Of a stretch of DNA of 5,652 nt, positions 1 to 4,540 are shown one piece after another. A program made the translations under genes and the position numbers. Under the pieces are notes generated by a model, which saw only the letters and a program-made list of their open reading frames with translations, was not told the origin of the DNA and did no database searches. This DNA comes from Spirochaetota bacterium (GTDB lineage Bacteria; Spirochaetota; B62-G9): the NCBI GenBank assembly GCA_026990615.1, contig JALXDB010000288.1, positions 1-5,652 of the forward strand. The letters are read 5' to 3'. Numbering within the stretch: position 1 is the first letter of the stretch; every line of letters begins with the position of its first letter.

Positions 1-47
1 TTAGTCTTTCTTTAACAATTCTTTCTTCAATTGATTATTGGCTGTGA
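1..47. other. region downstream of permease B, no gene recognised
   Basis: Forty-seven AT-rich bases follow the permease B stop on the minus strand before the window ends. A 5-bp inverted repeat (CAATT 16-20, AATTG 29-33) has no T run after it, so no terminator can be called. The operon may continue beyond the left edge. Confidence 0.4.
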
Positions 48-1064
48 TTATTGACTGGAAATTTCACTGCTTTCAAGGGCTAATCGTTTCTTTTCTATAA
101 ATATACTGATAACAACAGATCCTATGAGGATCACACCGAAAATTGTAAATGTCCAGTAGTATGGTATTCTCATTACAACCAGGCCATTTTGAATTATTGA
201 TATTATAAGTGAACCCCAAAAAACTCCGAATATACTTCCAACTCCACCGCTTAACGATATTCCTCCTACAACAGATGCAGCGACCGCATTTAACCCCCAT
301 CCATCACCAGCCCTCGAGGTAAAGGTCCCCACTCTAACTATCTGCATAATAGCTACAAAGGAACTCACAAGTCCAACAATTATAAAACAGATAATTTTTA
401 CCCTATCGGTATTAATTCCCATTGCTCTTGCAGCCTGCTTATTATCCCCAGTTGTGAAAATCCAGTTTCCAAATCTGTGATGGTGTACGATAAATAGAAG
501 CACTATGGTAATCAAAAGAAACCATAAGAACTGGGCCGGAATCAGATTCCATACAGTACCTGTTAAAAGAGATGTAAAACCTGAATACTTAGATAGATCA
601 AGAGGTTTTTGCAATCCTTCCGACCAGAAAAGTGTAACTCCCCTCCACAACATCATTGTTCCAAGGGTAGTAATAAATGAAGGAATACCGGCTTTTACCG
701 TGATGACCCCATTAATCAAACCTATTAAAGATCCAACCAACAGTGTTATAATGCCAGCAGTATAAATATTTACACCTGCATACATTAGCTTTAAAAATGT
801 GAAGGATGAGAATACAAGAATAGAACCCACAGAAAGATCAAACTCGCCTGCTATCATGAGCATGCCAACAGCAACTGCAATAATGTTAAACTCTGAACCT
901 ATAGCTAAGAACACCTGCTGGTTGTCTTTGCTTACAAATCTATGGGCCGGAGACAGTATAAAAAATGTTAAATATAGGAGAATAAAAATTATAAATACAT
1001 CGAGTGATCGGAATTTTATAAAGGCCTGACCTATACTAAATTTTCGTGTACTATGCATATCCAT
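48..1064 (-). CDS. CUT2-family sugar ABC transporter permease (permease B)
   Basis: Second membrane channel subunit of the importer, 338 residues, RbsC-like. Family blocks: GEFDLSVGS (73-81), PSFITTLGTMM (128-138), ATPase-contacting loop AARAMGINTDRVK (211-223) and VVGGISLSGGVGS (266-277). TM1 lies near residues 22-39, and about 8-10 hydrophobic segments occur in all. The tail after the last helix (IEKKRLALESSEISSQ) is longer than that of permease A. Many blocks match permease A nearly residue for residue, for example FGNWxFxTGDN, so the two are paralogues that probably form a heterodimer. The ATG at 1062-1064 starts 1 nt after the ATPase stop; GGAG at 1069-1072 is only 4 nt away. A second in-frame ATG two codons later (1056-1058) has a 10-nt spacing, so either may be used. 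Stop is TAA at 48-50. Confidence 0.94.
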   Translation of the reverse strand: MDMHSTRKFSIGQAFIKFRSLDVFIIFILLYLTFFILSPAHRFVSKDNQQVFLAIGSEFNIIAVAVGMLMIAGEFDLSVGSILVFSSFTFLKLMYAGVNIYTAGIITLLVGSLIGLINGVITVKAGIPSFITTLGTMMLWRGVTLFWSEGLQKPLDLSKYSGFTSLLTGTVWNLIPAQFLWFLLITIVLLFIVHHHRFGNWIFTTGDNKQAARAMGINTDRVKIICFIIVGLVSSFVAIMQIVRVGTFTSRAGDGWGLNAVAASVVGGISLSGGVGSIFGVFWGSLIISIIQNGLVVMRIPYYWTFTIFGVILIGSVVISIFIEKKRLALESSEISSQ

Positions 1065-1065
1065 T

Positions 1066-1836
1066 CTACTCCGACATTTTTTCCGATACTTTTTTGCCGC
1101 TTGTAATAAGAAGGCTTAAATCGTCTATATTTGTATCTTCCCGTTTTACATCAGTCAATTTTTCTCCATGGGAAAGCACAACAAATCTTTCCGCAATCTG
1201 AAACGCGTGATAGAGATTATGGGTAATAAAAATTACAGAAATCCCCTCTTCTTTAAGTTGTTTTATAAATTCCATAACCTGTTGAGATTCTTTTACAGAA
1301 AGTGCTATGGTAGGCTCATCCAGAATAACAAGCTTGGCTTTAAAATACAGAACCCTCGCAATAGCAACCCCCTGTCTCTGTCCTCCTGAAAGGGCCTCAA
1401 CAACTGTATCGGGGTTCCTTAGTTTAAGGCCAAGTTTCGCTATAGTTTCAAGGCTATCTTTCTCCATCTTTTTTCTATCAAGAAATCCCAGAATCTTTGT
1501 AGGCTCTCTTCCCATGAACACATTTCTTGCAATAGATACATGAGGTGCAAGAGCCTGCTCCTGGTAAACAGTTTCAATTCCTAAATTTTTTGCATCTTTT
1601 GGCGTTCTTATGTTTACCTTTTTACCCTCAAAGTATATTTCACCTCTATCTGCAGTATGAAATCCTGATAGAATCTTAATCAACGTAGACTTTCCCGCTC
1701 CGTTGTCGCCAACAAGCCCAACTATCTCATTATAGTTTACATGAAAATCCACTCCTCTTAGTGCATACACCTTTCCAAACCATTTATGTATATCTTTCAT
1801 TTCTACAAGTGGTTTGTTGTTGTTTAAATTGTCCAT
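1066..1836 (-). CDS. single-domain ATP-binding subunit of the sugar ABC importer (FrcA-like)
   Basis: Hydrolyses ATP on the cytoplasmic face to drive sugar import. All nucleotide-binding motifs are intact: Walker A GDNGAGKST (43-51), Q-loop Q92 in VYQEQ, signature LSGGQ (149-153), Walker B LVILDEP (169-175) with catalytic E174, and switch His206 in ITHN. The D-loop region reads ALSVKES where I recall ALGVKES in related proteins. At 256 residues it holds one ATPase domain, unlike RbsA/XylG/AraG (about 500 residues, two fused domains). Length, GDNGAGKS, GIETVYQ and the HNxxHxFxxAxR stretch after the switch resemble FrcA, the single-domain fructose-transporter ATPase of Sinorhizobium (from memory). 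It must therefore act as a homodimer. It lies between the two permease genes. The stop TAG is followed by one base and then the permease B ATG, a junction typical of translational coupling. Confidence 0.95.
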   Translation of the reverse strand: MDNLNNNKPLVEMKDIHKWFGKVYALRGVDFHVNYNEIVGLVGDNGAGKSTLIKILSGFHTADRGEIYFEGKKVNIRTPKDAKNLGIETVYQEQALAPHVSIARNVFMGREPTKILGFLDRKKMEKDSLETIAKLGLKLRNPDTVVEALSGGQRQGVAIARVLYFKAKLVILDEPTIALSVKESQQVMEFIKQLKEEGISVIFITHNLYHAFQIAERFVVLSHGEKLTDVKREDTNIDDLSLLITSGKKVSEKMSE

Positions 1837-1845
1837 ATTTATTTC

Positions 1846-1862
1846 CTCTTATTTTAAAAGAG
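1846..1862 (-). promoter_or_regulatory. small hairpin covering the ATPase Shine-Dalgarno
   Basis: In the transcript CTCTT (1858-1862) can pair with AAGAG (1846-1850) across a 7-nt loop. AAGAG is most of the ATPase ribosome site AAGAGGA (1844-1850), which lies 7 nt before the ATG at 1834-1836. The hairpin begins 3 nt past the permease A stop codon, so a terminating ribosome would open it. That would couple ATPase synthesis to permease A translation. The 5-bp stem is weak. Confidence 0.3.
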
Positions 1863-1865
1863 TTT

Positions 1866-2849
1866 TTATACTGTTTTCCATTTTTCTATGTAAACATTCA
1901 ACACAGCAAAAGCAATAATTCCAGCTCCTATGAACGCGTTTATACCAAAAACAGGAGCTCCCAGTAGAATTAATCCATTCTCAAGGATTTGTATTGTAAG
2001 AGTTCCAAGAAGTATACCAGGAACGCTCCCTATTCCACCAGCCAACGATGTTCCACCAACAACCGATGATGCAATTGCCTTTAATTCGTATCCAATTCCC
2101 TGGGTAGCTGCAAAAGATTCTATTCTTAAAGCCTGCATCATACTCATAAAACTGCAGAGGAATCCAACAATCATGAAGCAAACAATTTTAACCATGTCCG
2201 TGTTTATACCCATTGCCCTGGCGGCTATTCTATTATCACCGGTTACAAAAACCCAATTCCCGAACTTGTGAAAATGTAGCAGAAAACCCAGGATTAAGGT
2301 GAAGAAGATTAACCATAGAATCTGTACAGGTATTCCCCCTTTTATGGTGCCCACAAGAATTTTCTCAAAGAGAGTACCTGGCTCCAGGTATGCTCTTATT
2401 CCAATTGGCATCATACGTGATGCTGCGTACAAAACCCCTCTCCAGAACATCATAGTACCAAGAGTAGCAATAAAGGAGGGTATCTTTACCTTTGTAACAA
2501 GCAAACCATTAATGTAACCCATTACAATTCCAACCAGAATAGTTATAAAGGGAATTAAAGGCATGGGGAACTGCCATTCAAGCATCTTTACAAATATGAA
2601 AGAACTCATCGGAATTATTGACGCAACGGATAAATCAAACTCCCCTCCTATCATTAGCATGCCAACGCCCATTGAAATTATACCCAGATCCGGGATAAGT
2701 TTGCCAAGTGCTCCAAGATTATCGGATTTTACGAATACGTGATTGGGGCTAAGCAGACTAAAAACTAATATTAAAGCTATAAAAACAATAAGAGTAAAAG
2801 ATGCTTTATACGAAAAAATCAAACTTATATAACTCTCTCTGGCCTTCAC
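1866..2849 (-). CDS. CUT2-family sugar ABC transporter permease (permease A)
   Basis: Inner-membrane channel subunit of the sugar importer, RbsC-like (BPD_transp_2). From the GTG at 2847-2849 it is 327 residues, typical for the family. GTG is chosen because GGTGGA lies 5 nt upstream and the resulting N-terminus has nearly the same length as permease B. The frame extends upstream to a TTG at 2930, but that extension would translate through the hairpin and adds polar sequence absent from the paralogue. Hydrophobic segments occur throughout (roughly 8-10 helices, the first near residues 18-34). Conserved family blocks are GEFDLSVAS (69-77), PSFIATLGTMM (124-134), the ATPase-contacting loop AARAMGINTDMVK (209-221) and VVGGTSLAGGIGS (263-275). 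It is clearly paralogous to permease B. It begins 214 nt after the binding-protein stop and ends 29 nt before the ATPase start. Confidence 0.93.
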   Translation of the reverse strand: MKARESYISLIFSYKASFTLIVFIALILVFSLLSPNHVFVKSDNLGALGKLIPDLGIISMGVGMLMIGGEFDLSVASIIPMSSFIFVKMLEWQFPMPLIPFITILVGIVMGYINGLLVTKVKIPSFIATLGTMMFWRGVLYAASRMMPIGIRAYLEPGTLFEKILVGTIKGGIPVQILWLIFFTLILGFLLHFHKFGNWVFVTGDNRIAARAMGINTDMVKIVCFMIVGFLCSFMSMMQALRIESFAATQGIGYELKAIASSVVGGTSLAGGIGSVPGILLGTLTIQILENGLILLGAPVFGINAFIGAGIIAFAVLNVYIEKWKTV

Positions 2850-2862
2850 CTTTATCCACCCG

Positions 2863-2879
2863 TTCTTAATTTTTAAGAA
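2863..2879 (-). promoter_or_regulatory. small AT-rich hairpin abutting the permease A ribosome site
   Basis: Plus-strand TTCTTAA (2863-2869) and TTAAGAA (2873-2879) are a perfect 7-bp inverted repeat with a 3-nt loop. It directly abuts the 12-bp hairpin at 2880-2924 and ends 2 nt before the weak Shine-Dalgarno GGTGGA (2855-2860) of permease A. Stacked on the larger hairpin it could influence initiation at the GTG start. Alone it is weak. Confidence 0.35.
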
Positions 2880-2924
2880 GCTGGGCTCTGCACCCCCTTT
2901 TATAATTCTAAAGCAGAGCCCAAC
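2880..2924 (-). promoter_or_regulatory. GC-rich intergenic mRNA hairpin between binding protein and permease A
   Basis: Plus-strand TGGGCTCTGC (2882-2891) and GCAGAGCCCA (2913-2922) form a perfect 10-bp inverted repeat with a 21-nt loop. In the minus-strand transcript one G-U (2923/2881) and one G-C pair (2924/2880) extend it to 12 bp. The following sequence is not a U run, so it is not a standard intrinsic terminator. Its position after a binding-protein gene suits an mRNA-stabilising or processing hairpin that lets the binding protein outnumber the membrane parts. The loop carries AAAGGGGGT, which resembles a ribosome site. Confidence 0.5.
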
Positions 2925-3063
2925 ATACAAAGATTGTAACTACCAAGAATACACTATATTTCGTATGTCACACCATAAAACCTATCTGCACTGCACCTCG
3001 CACTAATTCCCAATCCATTTTACCTAATTTTTCTCGATTTTTATCAGCTTTCTATCTTATTTT

Positions 3064-4068
3064 CTATCTGATTTTCATTGGCGAATACTTTTCAATTAAA
3101 CCAATATTGTTCTTGTCGACCAGATATCCTCCTGTATCTATATTTGGAGCAAACCCATACTTCTTCATGAGATACAGAGTGTAGATTGCAAAGTATCCCT
3201 GTAGATACTGCTGCTGATCGATCGTAGCTTCCACATAACCGGATTTCAGTCCCTCAAGAGTTCCAGGAGCAGTATCAAATCCACCTGCAACAACTTCGCC
3301 CGGTCTCTTGCCTGCGTTCTTCAAGGCTGACATTAACCTATCTGTACAAATACCTCCAAGGCCAAAGAGGATTTTTGTGTCGGGATGGGCTATCAAATAA
3401 GAAGTTATTCTTGATTCTACAGTGGTCATTTCAAGTCCACCGGCGTCGATTATATCAAGTTTCGATCTAATTCCAAACTCTTTCATCGCATCCTGAATAC
3501 CTTTTGACCTGATAACTCCATAATTTGCACCAGGAACTTCTACGGCAGCAGCCACCTTGATGTTTCCCAGATACCAGCCTTTTTTCTTCGCCTTTGTAAA
3601 TAGTCTACGCGCAATTACATAACCTGCCCTTCTCTCATTCTGCCCTATGTAGCAGAGTCTGGCATTACCTTTTGCACCCTGGCTATCATCATTATTTATT
3701 CCAATTACGTTTATGCCCTTTTTTATAGCATCAGCTACGGGTTTATCCCATGCTTTATCATCGTTAATTACAAGGGCAATACCATCTGGCCTCATCGCAA
3801 CGGCTTCCAGAAACCTCTTCTGTTGAAGAGCTAGATTTCCCCCGCAGAGATCGATATCTGCCTTGCAACCAAGTTCTTTGGCTGCATCTCTCATACCCTT
3901 CTGTACTACTGCCCAGAAAGGATCATCACCACCATGGGTCACAAGCCTGAAATACATCCCCTTGGCCGGCTTTGGTGGACATTTGGCAAATACCAGTGTG
4001 GGAATAAAGAATGCTAAAATAAGAATTGTAGCTAGAGAAATAAGTTTTAAGATTTTTGATCGTTTCAT
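3064..4068 (-). CDS. periplasmic sugar-binding protein of a CUT2-type ABC importer
   Basis: Captures a small sugar-like ligand in the periplasm and delivers it to the permeases encoded downstream. The protein is 334 residues, normal for type-I periplasmic binding proteins (Peripla_BP_4/RbsB-like). Residues 1-28 form a Sec signal peptide: basic MKRSKILK, a hydrophobic core, and a predicted signal peptidase I cut after V-F-A28. Cys30 follows, but Lys at the -1 position argues against lipoprotein processing. Family landmarks are the first strand and ligand loop THGGDDPFW (44-52, with aromatic F51/W52), RPDGIALV (93-100), VIGINNDD (121-128), N144 and AGY (148-150), AGGFD (261-265, D265) and a hinge-side DQQ (284-286). 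Mature cysteines are at 30, 68, 75, 139 and 241; a C68-C75 disulfide is conceivable. It is the first gene of the operon, behind a strong promoter and ribosome site, as expected for the most abundant component. The ligand is unknown. Confidence 0.93.
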   Translation of the reverse strand: MKRSKILKLISLATILILAFFIPTLVFAKCPPKPAKGMYFRLVTHGGDDPFWAVVQKGMRDAAKELGCKADIDLCGGNLALQQKRFLEAVAMRPDGIALVINDDKAWDKPVADAIKKGINVIGINNDDSQGAKGNARLCYIGQNERRAGYVIARRLFTKAKKKGWYLGNIKVAAAVEVPGANYGVIRSKGIQDAMKEFGIRSKLDIIDAGGLEMTTVESRITSYLIAHPDTKILFGLGGICTDRLMSALKNAGKRPGEVVAGGFDTAPGTLEGLKSGYVEATIDQQQYLQGYFAIYTLYLMKKYGFAPNIDTGGYLVDKNNIGLIEKYSPMKIR

Positions 4069-4073
4069 GACAG

Positions 4074-4080
4074 CCCTCCT
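4074..4080 (-). promoter_or_regulatory. strong Shine-Dalgarno that fixes the start of the binding-protein gene
   Basis: Minus-strand AGGAGGG lies 5 nt upstream of the ATG at 4066-4068. It is the best ribosome site in the window. It rules out the upstream in-frame start near 4110, which lies inside the promoter/operator region and has no such site. Confidence 0.85.
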
Positions 4081-4093
4081 TTTATTTTTTTTG

Positions 4094-4123
4094 CTATAAT
4101 GATTTACCATTTTATCATTATAG
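4094..4123. promoter_or_regulatory. probable operator: perfect 10-bp inverted repeat with 10-nt spacer
   Basis: Plus-strand CTATAATGAT (4094-4103) and ATCATTATAG (4114-4123) are exact reverse complements separated by 10 nt, so the arm centres are 20 bp apart, about two helical turns. One arm covers the predicted transcription start. The other touches the first base of the -10 box and lies in the -35/-10 spacer. A dimeric repressor bound there would block RNA polymerase. The predicted transcript begins within the downstream arm, so the repeat would act as DNA rather than as an RNA hairpin. No regulator gene is in the window and I cannot assign the site to a regulator family. Confidence 0.55.
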
Positions 4124-4138
4124 ATAATAAATTGTCAA
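4109..4138 (-). promoter_or_regulatory. sigma70-type promoter of the sugar ABC operon (extended -10)
   Basis: Minus-strand -35 box TTGACA (4133-4138, 6 of 6), 18-nt spacer, and -10 box TAAAAT (4109-4114, 5 of 6), preceded by TGA, which supplies an extended -10 TGn. The predicted transcription start is near 4102, leaving about 33 nt of leader before the ATG at 4068. A perfect TATAAT also occurs at 4117-4122, but the sequence 16-18 nt upstream of it has no reasonable -35 match, so the TAAAAT pairing is preferred. The palindrome at 4094-4123 overlaps this promoter. Confidence 0.7.
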
Positions 4139-4410
4139 GAAAGATTATAATATTTCAAATAGTTGGTAGATGTATGTTTTAGCTGGATAACTAAGGTATA
4201 AAAAAAGAAAAATCGGTGATTAAAATTCGGTTTATAGATTTTTAAAGAAAAAGGTCGATTCTGTAAAATATTTTGATTAACAGAGGGCAGGCTTAAAATG
4301 CACACATGTATACGGAATGTCAACTATTGGAGTGAATATACACTGCGGTATTGAGGCCTTAAAATTGGATTGTAGGTATGATTAAAAGGATAAACTATTT
4401 TATTCTAATT
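4139..4410. other. gene-free AT-rich spacer between tRNA-Val and the sugar operon promoter
   Basis: Apart from the weak terminator-like structure at 4200-4243, nothing here supports a gene. There is no credible start codon with a ribosome site, no tRNA-end duplication and no repeat array. An isolated minus-strand TTGACA (4318-4323) has no acceptable -10 partner. A palindromic AAAATATTTT (4266-4275) looks like ordinary AT-rich sequence. The bases just upstream of the operon's -35 box (about 4140-4160, ATTATAATC and neighbouring A/T runs) could act as an UP element. Confidence 0.5.
4200..4243 (-). terminator. weak terminator-like structure downstream of tRNA-Val
   Basis: On the minus strand AAAAATC (4237-4243) and GATTTTT (4208-4214) form a perfect 7-bp inverted repeat with a 22-nt loop, followed by C and a run of seven T (4206-4200). 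The T tract suits intrinsic termination, but the stem is AT-rich and the loop is long, so it would be inefficient. It sits about 170 nt past the tRNA 3' end and ~60 nt before the -35 box of the sugar operon, where separating the two transcripts would make sense. Chance occurrence in AT-rich DNA is a real possibility. Confidence 0.3.
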
Positions 4411-4483
4411 TGGGCGATAGTGGGCTTGAACCACTGACCTCCTGCTTGTAAGGCAGGCGCTCTCCCAGCTGAGCTAATCGCCC
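4411..4483 (-). tRNA. tRNA-Val, anticodon UAC
   Basis: A complete 73-nt cloverleaf on the minus strand. The acceptor stem pairs GGGCGAT with ATCGCCC (7 bp). The D arm is GCTC...GAGC. The anticodon stem CCTGC/GCAGG encloses loop CTTACAA, whose anticodon TAC (plus-strand 4448-4450) reads GTA and other GTN valine codons. The variable loop is AGGTC, and the T arm is AGTGG-TTCAAGC-CCACT with the invariant TTC. The discriminator base is A. The next bases are AAT, so CCA is not encoded and must be added after transcription. The gene lies between the MFS gene and the sugar ABC operon, on the same strand, with its own promoter. Confidence 0.97.
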
Positions 4484-4496
4484 TTCTGCAGAAATT

Positions 4497-4525
4497 AAGA
4501 TATAGAATTATCTTTCCACTGTCAA
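4497..4525 (-). promoter_or_regulatory. sigma70-type promoter of tRNA-Val
   Basis: Minus-strand -35 box TTGACA (4520-4525, perfect match), 17-nt spacer, and -10 box TATCTT (4497-4502, 4 of 6 matches). The predicted start near 4490 leaves a leader of about 6 nt before the mature tRNA 5' end at 4483. That is a typical layout for a stable-RNA gene. Inferred from consensus matching and position only. Confidence 0.6.
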
Positions 4526-4540
4526 CTTAAAAAATATTGC

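Noticed and set aside
16..33. A short inverted repeat after permease B as a terminator
   Set aside because: It has only 5 AT-rich base pairs and no T run on the minus strand.
505..1029. Plus-strand open frames opposite permease B (and similar ones opposite the other genes)
   Set aside because: They are antisense shadows of clearly conserved minus-strand genes, with no ribosome sites or recognisable domains.
2968..3018. A 16-residue ATG-to-TGA mini-ORF in the gap after the binding-protein gene
   Set aside because: Its only ribosome-site candidate is AGG 4 nt before the ATG, and it has no recognisable leader-peptide feature such as a run of regulatory codons.
3967..3990. Near-lipobox around Cys30 of the binding protein (F-A-K-C)
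   Set aside because: Lys at the position before Cys is not accepted by signal peptidase II. V-F-A28 gives a good signal peptidase I site instead.
4117..4122. A perfect TATAAT as the -10 box of the sugar operon
   Set aside because: No acceptable -35 lies 16-18 nt upstream, and the perfect TTGACA at 4133-4138 is only 10 nt away. TAAAAT at 4109-4114 fits that -35 better; the TATAAT is explained as part of the palindrome arm.
4135..4323. A 62-codon open frame on the minus strand in the spacer
   Set aside because: It starts at TTG without a ribosome site, has AT-driven composition rich in F, Y, N and K, and ends inside the operon's -35 box. It matches no protein family I recognise.
4318..4323. 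A third minus-strand TTGACA as a possible promoter
   Set aside because: At 16-18 nt spacing the candidate -10 sequences (GCATTT, CATTTT, ATTTTA) match the consensus at no more than 3 of 6 positions.
4411..4483. tRNA-Val as an integration site for a mobile element
   Set aside because: No direct repeat of the tRNA 3' end, no integrase and no element boundary is visible in the window. Flanking genes look like ordinary chromosomal transport genes.
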